In this document: positions 35,405 through 44,917 of the stretch, piece by piece
How the letters are laid out: the number at the start of each line of letters is the position of its first letter
How positions within the stretch are numbered: position 1 is the first letter of the stretch
Source of the DNA: Pilaira anomala
Taxonomy: Eukaryota > Mucoromycota > Mucoromycetes > Mucorales > Mucoraceae
DNA: 64,000 bases
Assembly (NCBI GenBank): GCA_025716855.1
Contig: JAIXMQ010000011.1
Location: 124,001 to 188,000 of the forward strand
Direction: 5' to 3'
Translations under genes and position numbers: made by a program
Notes under the pieces: generated by a model
Seen by the model: only the letters and a program-made list of their open reading frames with translations
Told to the model about the DNA's origin: nothing
Databases searched by the model: none

Positions 35405-35439
<35 letters not shown>

Positions 35440-35460
35440 AAGAGAAAGAGTAAGGGTCCG

Positions 35461-35940
35461 CTAGGGTACTACAGGTTGTACTTGATTCGAAGGGACAGTC
35501 AACGATAAGGGACTTTGAACAGATGGACTACCGAGAAGCCGCACCAAAAGACACGACGAACCTTTTTTTCGCTTAGGGAAGTATTGATACCACGAGACCC
35601 CCGGGGATGGATCAGGCGGTATGTTTTTGGTAGGATGACACAGCGTGTCAATATACCAGAGGAGGGTTAAGAGATCGGGCCAAAAGGCAGGAGGTTTGGA
35701 GTTGGCACTGGTGGGTAATTGATTTAATGCAAAATCAATTTGATGGACACCAGGCGGGGCAACAGGAAGGGAGTCAAAAAGATGATATAGGATTGCACGA
35801 CAGGTCAAGAAGTGTTCGCGTGAAATAAGAGCGCCCATATCCGTACTACATGGACATTCTTCTCGGGACATAGTGGTCATAGTTAAGTTCAGCAAAGATG
35901 CGAGTGAGATTCGATCGATTCGGTAACGGATGGATGCGTT
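35461..35940 (-). pseudogene. LINE-type reverse-transcriptase C-terminal fragment (tentative)
   Basis: The minus strand has an open frame (144 aa from the ATG, extendable upstream) with FFNASIRYRIDRISL followed by a CPCS...REHFLTC zinc-knuckle-like motif, then PPGVHQIDFALNQLP and a Pro-rich end. A Cys-x-Cys...His-x3-4-Cys module after the polymerase domain is usual in fungal L1/Tad-like LINEs. Base composition is clearly richer in G+C than the neighbourhood, as expected of inserted coding DNA. No polymerase motif is present, so it is at best a terminal remnant. Confidence 0.4.
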
Positions 35941-36006
35941 GAAAAATTTTTCGGATTTGGATTAAGCAAACTTACTGAAAAATTCTTTAAGCGAAAGAAA
36001 GAGGGG

Positions 36007-36085
36007 GTAACTTAGTTACACTTGAGAACTTTTTGTTTATTTTTTTTTTATAATAGAACGTTCTGTTGGGGTGTTACACATGTTG
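36007..36085 (+). repeat. Direct repeat, copy 2
   Basis: Second copy of the repeat at 34060-34165: GGTAACTTAGTTACACTTGA, GAACTTTTTGTTTATTTTTT, TATAATAGAACGTTCT, GTTGGGGTGTTACA. It lacks the T17 tract and the AATGTCT insertion present in copy 1. Confidence 0.8.
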
Positions 36086-36331
36086 TTGACATATACTGTG
36101 TGAATGGAAATATGTCATAAAACATGGTATAATCACCTAATGAAAAAACAAAAACAAATCAATCATGCAGTGAAAAACGATAATATACATAATGAATATT
36201 TTTTTTTCTTTGAGAACTCCCCTCCCCCCCCCCCCCCACCAAAAAAAAATACGCGATATGTATGTATAGTCAAGCATATATTAAATAGTAAATACATTGA
36301 GCTACAGTCGTTCCAAAATCATAGTTTGGTC

Positions 36332-36425
36332 AAATTTTTCTCAAAGTTCGGTTTAATTTTTCTCAACGTGCGGCTTTCATTTTCTTAAAAGGCGGTTTTC
36401 ATTTTCACAAAAGGCGGCTTTTTTT
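36332..36425 (+). repeat. Array of about four degenerate 22-bp repeats
   Basis: Consecutive units: GTCAAATTTTTCTCAAAGTT, CGGTTTAATTTTTCTCAACG, TGCGGCTTTCATTTTCTT, GGCGGTTTTCATTTTCACAA, ending in GGCGGC and a T20 run. It lies beside a decayed DDE transposase (36480-36675), so it may be part of that element's terminus. Confidence 0.65.
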
Positions 36426-36479
36426 TTTTTTTTTTTTTTAGAAATTTAAGCCATTTATCAGTGGTGGACAATGCCTTTA

Positions 36480-36675
36480 ATTATCAGGGGTTCATCTAAA
36501 TAGGTTCTCCATCTAAACAATTTTTGAACACGTTCACAGAGTGCTGAACAAATTGAGCTCTGGAGAATTAGGGAGGAAGATAAATGGACTTATACCTTCT
36601 TTTGGTTATAAACTAATATCTATCTCTTTAGCTGTGTGAATAGGCGCATTATCAATAACTATATAATATGCATAT
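36480..36675 (-). pseudogene. Decayed DDE (Tc1/mariner) transposase fragment
   Basis: Minus-strand reading gives YIVIDNAPIHTAKEIDISL, a stop, then GISPFIFLPNSPELN and further stops. DNAPIHT and the LPPYSPELN-type block are the second and third catalytic neighbourhoods of DDE_3 transposases. In-frame stops and loss of the following IE..W residues show it is dead. It belongs to a different subfamily from the copy at 15168, which has DNCRIH. Confidence 0.65.
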
Positions 36676-36699
36676 TAATATATTTACCTCAGACTTTAG

Positions 36700-37890
36700 T
36701 TGCTACAATAAAAAAAAAAAAAGCAAATAACTATAAATATTAAATATATGACCTTGAGCAATAATTAAAAACGTAATAGTTAGTATATAGTAAGAGTTGT
36801 CTTCGTTTTACTTTTTTACCTTAAAGAAATTAAAGAAAAAAAAAAACGAATCTGTAGGAAATTTCTAGCACTGTTCTAAAAATTTGAGAGCTAAAAAATT
36901 TGACAGCTATATATTACGTCAATGTGAAGATTCAGACATATTTCACTTTTTTTTTCTTTCGTTTTTTTCTAAACATGAGCAGCGGCCAGACAAGCCATAA
37001 GGACACCAAAAGTCTCCATTGTCGAATGAATTAGAACTATGTAATCCACAACGCGCAGGTAATTTTTTTTTTTAATATATAAACATGCAATATACTGAAA
37101 CCATCTATAAAAAAGATGAGATCCACTATGGCCAGAGACATAGTAATTGATACATTTATTTTCGAAACACAAATATTTAATTTCCCCGCTTTTCAAGGCT
37201 TTTCGTTTATACACTATTCCGAACGTAATGAGATGGGTTAGAAGAATCTGGTAAGCTATAACTTTTACCCTTTGAAAACTTATAGTAGCAGGACATGCCT
37301 AAGAAATGATCGTATCTGTGCAGAGTTTACGGAAGCACTACTGCAGTATAGTATTCTGTTTATCTGTGGAATCCTGCAGATACAGAAAAAAGAAGATTCA
37401 AAGAATAACCATAAGCACTAGATGTTACACATAAAGAAAGCCAGTCGTAGCATTTTAGAATTTCTCGACAAGAGAGAGTCAGAAAATACAAACTTCTCAT
37501 GTGTACCCGAAAAGTTAAACGCGAAAGGTTTTATTTTAGTTTTACAGAAAAAAAAAAAAAAAAAAGACTATTGAATGTTTATTCCTTAGGAAGCTATTAA
37601 AAAAATGCACCTGTATAAATAAAGGTAGTTTATAAAAAAAAAAATACGTAGTTAACTTCCTATTTTATCAAACTTCCGGAACAGAAAAAAAGAAGTGTTA
37701 TTATGCTAACATACAGTCGCTAAGCAATTCTCTCTGAGACTAAACTTTGGTACATATGGCTTAGCGAAAGTCGACAACTGTGTTACGCATAGAACCAGAT
37801 AATATATAAAAAAAAAACTTTATACTTTTTTTTTTTTTCCTTCTTCTTCCTTTTTTTTTTTTTTACAGAAAAAGATATACATATTTAAAA
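36700..37890. other. Gene-free region upstream of the beta-trefoil/DUF3759 gene
   Basis: Contains a short inverted repeat (CAGTCGCTAAGC at 37713, GCTTAGCG...GTCGACAACTG at 37758-37780) and another (GTATCTGTGCAG near 37314, CTGCAGATAC near 37375), both of transposon-end style. The final 80 bp are T-rich and form the leader of the next gene. No gene was supported. Confidence 0.45.
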
Positions 37891-39162
37891 ATGACTGCAA
37901 CAGATAATAGTGAATTCCCTCTTGGGTACTTTTACATCGTTTCAAAGATGAACGATCTTGTGATGGATTTACGTGGACCTGAAACTGCTACAGTAAGTTG
38001 TAATATAAACAAAATGTATAATATGTAAATGATTTATAATTCATTTAATTATATAGCTTGCTGCCAAGATCGTCATGGCCGCTAAAAAGCCTGTTTCTCC
38101 TGAGAGAGATAGTCAACTTTGGATCCATCAAAATGGTTTTTTGACTAACAAGTTAACTGGTCTCGTTTTAGATATTAACAAAGCTGAAAGTTTTATTGGT
38201 AAATTATATATAAAAAAACATTAAAAAAAAAAAAAAAGTAACTCATAAAACTATTATATATGTATATAGCTATTTTCACCAAGGAAAACCGTCTTTACTT
38301 GGATAAGATGAAGGAACAAGAAGCTGTAAGTAATATAACGGATGATAGGGTAAAAAAAAAAAAAAATTAACCATTTATTTATTAGGCTAATGATCAACGG
38401 TTCGGATATGAATCCGAGACTGGCTATATTTATGCTTTATGTAACCGTGATTTGGTTGTCGACATTCGTCACGAAGATACGAACGAAGATGCAAGATGTA
38501 TGGTTTATAAGAGAAAGCCTCTTGAAGAGGCCACCAATCAATTATGGACACTTGAACTCGCTGATCCTCCAAGAATGATTGATTCCGATGATGAAGATGA
38601 GGATGATAGTAAACGTGAGCGTATGAAGTCTTGGTTCGGTAACTGGAAAGGTTGGGGACACAAGAAGCGTGAAGTTTTAGCTGAGAAAGATTTAGAGGAA
38701 GCCAATCAAAAGGTTTACAAGGATAAAAAGACCAAAGCAAGGTAATACAGAAAAAGATTTTATGGTGGAACTTTTTATATTGAAAATATTTTTTTATATA
38801 GTTATGAACTCATTGCTGCTGCTGCTGCTTATGAGGCTGTCACCGTTTGGGAACAAAAACAAAAGGAAGATGGTAAAGAAGTACAACACGCAACTGCAAA
38901 GAAATTGATTGCTGGTTTAGCTGCTAAGGAGGTAAATGATTTTATATGCCCTTTTTTTCTAAAAAAAAAAAAAAAAAAAAAAAAACTTCTAACCCAATTA
39001 TCTTTTTTTTTTTTTTTTTTTTTTTTTACACAATAGCTTGCTAAATTACTCACTGAAAGAGGTGCTGATGATATCAAGAATAACAAGCATAAGAATGAAT
39101 TGGTTACAAACATGACCAAATCTGCGGCAATCAATTTCTTTGATTCTAAGCACGGTTACTAA
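37891..39162 (+). CDS. Beta-trefoil (ricin-B-fold-like) protein with C-terminal DUF3759/CipC-like domain
   Basis: Six exons (37891-37992, 38057-38198, 38270-38325, 38386-38741, 38802-38931, 39037-39162) give 303 aa. Residues about 11-160 have the repeating YFYIVSKMNDLVMDL, QLWIHQNGFLTNKLTGLVLD, RLYLD, YIYALCNRDLVVDI, NQLWTLE pattern of a beta-trefoil. A charged linker (DSDDEDEDD, then WFGNWKGWGHKKRE) leads to SYELIAAAAAYEAVTVWEQK and HATAKKLIAGLAAKEL, ending FDSKHGY; this is the DUF3759 fold found in CipC-like proteins induced by antibiotic or stress in ascomycetes. No signal peptide is seen, so it is probably cytosolic. The joint function is unknown; sugar or lipid binding by the trefoil is only a possibility. 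Confidence 0.85.
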
Positions 39163-39484
39163 ATAGTTTCTATGTACGTATATCCAATAAATATCCCCCT
39201 CTTCTTCTTCTTTTTTTTTTAAAAAAAAAAACGTATTACGGCATTAAATAAACTCGAAACTTTTTAGAGAAAAAAAAAACCTATCAAACTTGTCATAGAA
39301 TACTTGAACTAAAATTCTTTCAGTAATAGACCTCTCAATTGACTAGTTTTTCTTTTAAGAAAAAGCTTTAAAAAATAGTAGAATACCAACCTATGTAATC
39401 AAAAAGACAGTTTAGGTTTGCAATTATGTCGAACAAACACCGGTTAAACTTTTTATCCGTCGAGCATTCGCAAAAAAAGTAAAT

Positions 39485-39557
39485 TGGAGAAGCTGGGCGT
39501 CGATCCCAGTGCCTCTCACATGCTAAGCGAGCGCTCTTCCATTTGAGCTACATCCCC
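39485..39557 (-). tRNA. tRNA-Ala (AGC), no intron
   Basis: The minus strand reads GGGGATG, TA, a D-arm GCTC..AGAGC, anticodon stem CTCGC with loop TTAGCAT (anticodon AGC) and GTGAG, variable loop, T-arm CTGGG ATCGACG CCCAG, then CTTCTCC and discriminator A. The T-stem and D-stem pair fully. The acceptor stem has one T-T mismatch (pair 6) and one G-T pair, and the anticodon stem one G-T pair, so it is slightly degenerate against a consensus tRNA-Ala. It may be functional or a young pseudogene. No clear T-run terminator directly follows the gene on its strand; an A6 (T6 on the minus strand) lies about 12 bp downstream at 39472-39477. Confidence 0.85.
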
Positions 39558-39702
39558 TTTGTTACACATGATTAGGGTCGAATTTTTGCGCTTTTATAGG
39601 GACTAGCATATTTTGATCACATGATTTTCACGTGATAAATATGTGTATTTACTGTTTTGAATTAGACTTCAAAAAGCTCAAATAATCGATATTTGTGAAG
39701 TC
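39540..39702 (-). repeat. Inverted partner of the 35111-35271 block (includes the tRNA-Ala 5' end)
   Basis: About 145 bp upstream of the tRNA plus its first 18 nt match 35111-35271 in reverse complement at roughly 80% identity by eye. The shared part stops inside the tRNA D-arm. Confidence 0.8.
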
Positions 39703-41750
39703 GATATATCAAATTTCGGAGGTGTACACACAGTGGAAATAGTAAACAATGATAAATTAGGAAGGAATATTAAAATAACTACAGTGAATACAAATAAACT
39801 TATTTTATGTTATTACTTAATAAAAAATAATGTATGAGCTATAAAAACCACGTACTTGATAAACAGATCAAGTTTGTAATACTTAAATAGAGGTATACAC
39901 CTAGAAATACGATTCATTGTTGGTTAATACATATTTTATTTGATATGTGAGACTTTTCGTGTATGCCTCTTTTAAATCAATAGCAGCAACAAGTACTTCA
40001 ATTTCTTTCAGCTCCTTTTGAAGATTCGTTTTGAAAAAGAAAGAACTAAAAAATTATCTCTCTTTCTTTTTTTTTTTTTTTTTTACTGCAACCTTTGTAT
40101 TATTAAAAGGTGTATTTATATAAGTGTCTTTTGAATAAATAATCTCGTCTTTTTTACAACACTAATTCCCACTGCTGGGATAAATGATATTACCGGGTAC
40201 ATGGAAATTTATTATCTCAGTAGATCGAAAATTAGGTTTTTTTTTAATACTCTCTAATTACTTGGATTATACTTTTTTTACTCACTCATTTTTACAATGG
40301 CCATGTATATAGATAAAATGTCATTTGAGTTACTTTTTTTTTTTTTTTTTTTCTGCTTAAGAAACAATTTTCTTTTTTTTTTTCAGAAAATATTATGTGT
40401 AGATAACAACTGACAGTTGTGTTACGTAATTTGATTTGAAAAGCGAAAATCGTTCTTTTTTCTATATCTGGTCATTTTAATAAAATCGGTAGGCGCTTGG
40501 AAAAGAAAAAGAAAAAGTTCTGGACTTTTTCGTAATAATGCGACATCAATAATGAGTTTTATATTGATGACAACAACAGTATAAAACTTTACTTTTATAC
40601 GATATTTCGGTTGTTAAAATCGGCAGAGAGTAAATTATTGTATATATAATTGCCGTTTTCATATCGACATGCCATATGGTAGCATCTTTTTTTTTTTTTT
40701 TTTTTTTTGCTGACGACTGATATTCTATTGTAAATAGTACTGAGATGGGTGTTCTGATGTGATATTATGAGAGGCGTATCTATATAGAAACGTTTGAAAC
40801 GGGGCCCTCCTATAAAAAAAAAAGGCACCTGCATCTTATTTAATTTATTCACGTGTATAACAAGATGCCACACTATTTACTTCAAATTATGACGGGTACA
40901 TAAAGTGATTTACATTTAAAAAAAAAAAAGTTTAAATAGAGAGAGAGGTATTGCTGAAACAATTAATTATTTGCGGGTTATATAATTAAGCTAATTTTTT
41001 TTTTATGTAATTGAATGATGAATGTACCTTTTTTCTGTTTCAGTGTATGTGGGTTTGCGTATATAGTCTCTCTCTCAGCAATCAGTGACAAAGATATTTA
41101 TAATTGATTATTCATTCAATTGAAATAAAATGGACGCGGGTATTATAATTACTTTGATAAGTACACACACAAGAGACCTTCTCTCTCTCTCTCTTCTTTT
41201 TCGGAACTAAAAAAAAAAAAAAAAAAAATGAAACGATGGTCTGGTAGTATTTAGCTTACAAGTCATTCAATTATTTTTGGTGATTTTTTTAGAAAGAGAG
41301 AGAGAGAGAGCTCTCGGGGTCATTCATGACGTAAATGGGATCATGGGCAAAAAGAAAAACCTTATTAAAAAGATATTCATAAACACACATTTTTAAAGTC
41401 GCATTAATGATTTGCCAATTCAGTTTGTGGTAACCCCCACTTCCGATTAAGCGAATAATTGTACATAAAGAGTAAAAAAGTACCTCGTGTATATTTTAGT
41501 GAAAGGGACAATTTTGCCTTTAAAACGTTACAATTAAAAGGAAAATGAGTTTTGTTACACACACGTGAGATGCTTTTTTTTTTTTTTTTTTTTTTTCATC
41601 GTTCTGACTTTGTAAAATAAGCCTCCCAAAGAGCGCAAAAATATAATAATTATTTCCTTCTAGTGGTTCTGACTTTTCTTTTCTTTCTTTTCCTTCTTTT
41701 CTTTTTTCTATCACAAAGAACCTTAAAAAAAAAAAAAAAAAAAAAATTGA
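39703..41750. other. Gene-free region, 2 kb
   Basis: AT-rich DNA between tRNA-Ala and the antiporter gene, with T runs of 20 or more at about 40336 and 40687, a (CT)n at 41178-41192, a (GA)n at 41294-41310, and a T/C-rich leader then A22 just before the antiporter ATG. No gene was seen. Confidence 0.5.
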
Positions 41751-42670
41751 ATGGGCTCTTTGCATGTTATTCCGGGAGAGTTTTCAACATTTACGATTGC
41801 TATTGCGATCCTAAGTGGATTTATTGTATTTTTTGGATATGTTTCCATGTTTGTTAAAGAAAGATGTTTTTTATCCGAAGCTTGTAAGACGAAAAAAAAA
41901 AAAAAGCGCTTATCAATTCATTATAAATCAAATTCTAATCAAACTATGATATATATACAGTTGTTGCCTTAGTTGTAGGTATTATTGCAGGTCCATTAGT
42001 ATCGAATGGATTCGATCCTAATAGTTGGGACGATAGTGATGAAATTACCAAAGAATTAACAAGATGTATTCTTGCTATTCAAGTAAATGTCTAAATAAGC
42101 AAAAATAGTTTAACCCTAAATTCTGATTTGAAACATTTTTTTTTTTAGGTTATGGCAGTTGGTATCGATCTTCCAAAGTATGTTTGTGTTTATGTGTGCG
42201 ACGATCTGTTCTTTCTATTCTTTTTTATAGTTGACATATTTTTTATTATTTTAGACATTATATGAAAAAAGAATGGCTTACCATGACGATGATTTTATTA
42301 CCCGTCATGATCTTTATGTGGCTCGTGAGTGGATTATTCATTTGGTGGTTAGTTCCACCAGTAAACTATGTAAGAGCGATATAACAAGATTTTATTTTTT
42401 ATTATTATTAATCACTTTTTTAAAAGCTTCATGCTCTTGTCATTGCCGCTTGTGTTTGTCCAACAGATCCAGTAAAGTTGACATAATTATAAACAGATGA
42501 GGTCATTTTTGTATTAATTAAATTGTGGAAATAGATTTTAGCAAACTCAGTTGTGAAAGGCCGATTCGCCGAAAAACATGTACCTGCTCATATCCGAAAT
42601 GCATTATCAGCAGAAAGGTAAAATGATATATACACACACACACACACACACATTGAATAGTATTTAAACC

Positions 42671-42706
<36 letters not shown>

Positions 42707-44710
42707 TGGTGCAAATGATGGTATGGGATTCCCTTTTCTATTTTTTGCATTATTCTTAATCAGTGAACCGAATGTGGGTACTGCGATTGGAAAATGGGTA
42801 TATATTACACTTTTATTTCAAATTGTCCTGTCTTGTATCATTGGTTTAGTCGTGGGTTTTATTGCCAGAAAGATCTTACAATGGTCTGAAAGAAAGTAAG
42901 TGTGACGGGTGGAGAATTGCATGATCATTTTATATTTTATATTTACCTCTTATTTTTTTTTTTTTTTTTATAGTCATTTAATTGATAAGCCTTCTTTTCT
43001 TTGTTTTGCAATTGCATTAGCCGTAAGTTTAAACCTTTTTTATGTCACTATTTAACTGACACTTCTTTGATAAAGTTATTTTTGATGAGTATGACTGGTT
43101 TCTCAGGTAGTGATGACTTGTTGGCTTGTTTTGTTGCTGGTAATGCGTTTTCTTGGGATGACTGGTTCAGACAAGAAACAGAAGAAGCCCATTTCCAAGA
43201 TGTGATTGATATGATGTTGAATTTAGCTGTCTTTGTCTATATTGGATCTATTATAGTAAGTTTTGAATTTCTCTCTCTCTCTCTCTTTATATTTACATTC
43301 ATTGCTTACTATATATTTTTTTTTTTATAATAGCCTTGGGGAGATTTTGGAAACCCAGAGCTTGGTTTAACACCTTGGAGATTAGTTGTGATGACCATTC
43401 TTATTTTACTCTTTAGAAGATTACCTGTCTTTATTATATTAAAGCCCGTGATGCCCGCCTTAAAGACATACCGTGAAGCCATCTTCAGTGGTTGGTTTGG
43501 TCCTATGGGTGTCGGGGCAGTCTTTTTGGCCATGGTAGCTAAAGAAGAGATGGAAGAGATCTATCATGAATCAGAGGAGGAACCACCCGTGACGATTGCA
43601 CTGATTAAACCCGTGGTATTATTTATTGTATTATCCTCTACCTTGGTGCACGGTACCACCATTCCATTATTTAAAATCGGTAATCGTATCCGTACACGTA
43701 CGTTATCGATTGCCAGTACCGGCAGTGGAGGACAAGTATTGAGATTACCCAAGTTACCGTTTGGACAGAACAATAAAAGAAAAGAGAGCGATGAAGATCG
43801 TGCGCAACAGGATGAACATGCGTTACAGTTGAAACGCAACACGCTTTTGAATACGAATCAACAACAACCTCAACCTCAACAACTGCCGCTTGAGAAACAA
43901 GAGATCCAACCTAATAATAAGCATGATTCGGAAGATGAGTATGATGGATTGAATGAAGAAGATTTCTTACCGGATGAGTCGGATGAAACACAAGTGGATC
44001 ATCATGCGGCGTCGGAAAAGGTCGGTCCTTTATCAAGACAACATGCTGCAGTACCTGCGGCGGGTACGATCGAGTCTCAAAGTATTCGGTTCTTAGAACC
44101 TGTGAATCCAAGAGCAGGAAGTGCTGGACAGTTAAATTCGGATCGAAATGAAGCGAGTGTATCTAGTTTTAGAAGTTGGATCAATCGTAATAAGGAAGGT
44201 GCTACGCCTACTGAGGATGTTGGGATTGTTACAAGTTCTCCTACGCCTCATCATGTTGCAGCAGCAGCAGCAGCAGCAGCAACAGGTGGTACAGGTACAG
44301 CAGGTGGCGGATTAAGAAATTTGTTCCGTAGAAACCATCATAAAGAAGATATACATCAAGAAGAAGAAGGTAGAGTAGGCATAGAAAGTCCTACAGTTCA
44401 AGTGACACCTGCTGAAGAAGGTGACTATCCACCTCCAGCTCATACCATGGAACACTTGAAACAGATGTTCCCTCATCATAACGATCATCATGCCCCAGAT
44501 CAAGTGATTCACCTTGGACATCAACAATTTAGTTCTCGTATTGAAGTTTGGGATGAACCCAATCATGTAGTGATTGAAGATAAACGAGACGCCTCGTCCA
44601 ATACAGTGATTGATAAAGCAGATCCAAATTGGAAAGAATTAGTCAAGGAAAAAATCAAGCAACTTGAAGCGAACATTGAGAATGAAGTGGATATCAAACA
44701 ATCCATGTAA
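41751..44710 (+). CDS. Plasma-membrane Na+(K+)/H+ antiporter, NHA1/Sod2 type
   Basis: Ten exons (41751-41883, 41961-42082, 42149-42177, 42255-42369, 42427-42471, 42535-42617, 42707-42895, 42974-43022, 43076-43255, 43334-44710) give 773 aa. The membrane part (about residues 12-440) has VALVVGIIAGPLVSNGFDP, ACVCPTDPILANSVVKG and GANDGMGFPFLFFAL, the paired catalytic region of CPA1 antiporters of the fungal NHA1 group, and NAFSWDDWFRQET, diagnostic of that group. The remaining 330 residues are hydrophilic and low complexity (Gln, Ala8, Asp/Glu), like the regulatory tail of yeast Nha1. The role is export of Na+ and K+ in exchange for H+. The splitting into many tiny exons at the 5' end is striking; one intron has 33 consecutive T before the AG. 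Confidence 0.94.
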
Positions 44711-44746
44711 AAAAAAAAAAGAAAAGAAATTATACCTTTTATACAT

Positions 44747-44783
<37 letters not shown>

Positions 44784-44917
44784 CTCAAAAAAACCTCCCA
44801 AAAAAACAACAACAACAACAAACTTTATATACATATTTATTAATTTAACAAAAATGTAACATCAACCCTCTTTTTTTTTTTTTTTCTTCTTCTTATCTCT
44901 TAAATAAAAACAATCCG

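Noticed and set aside
35407..35436. A30 run as the poly(A) tail of the LINE-like fragment
   Set aside because: The fragment is on the minus strand, so its tail should appear as T on the + strand. The orientation is wrong.
39485..39702. tRNA-derived SINE
   Set aside because: The shared block with 35111-35271 lies 5' of the tRNA and only enters its first 18 nt; SINEs carry sequence 3' of the tRNA-like head.
43564..44566. Minus-strand open frames inside the antiporter tail
   Set aside because: Overlap the low-complexity hydrophilic tail coding exon; no signals of their own.
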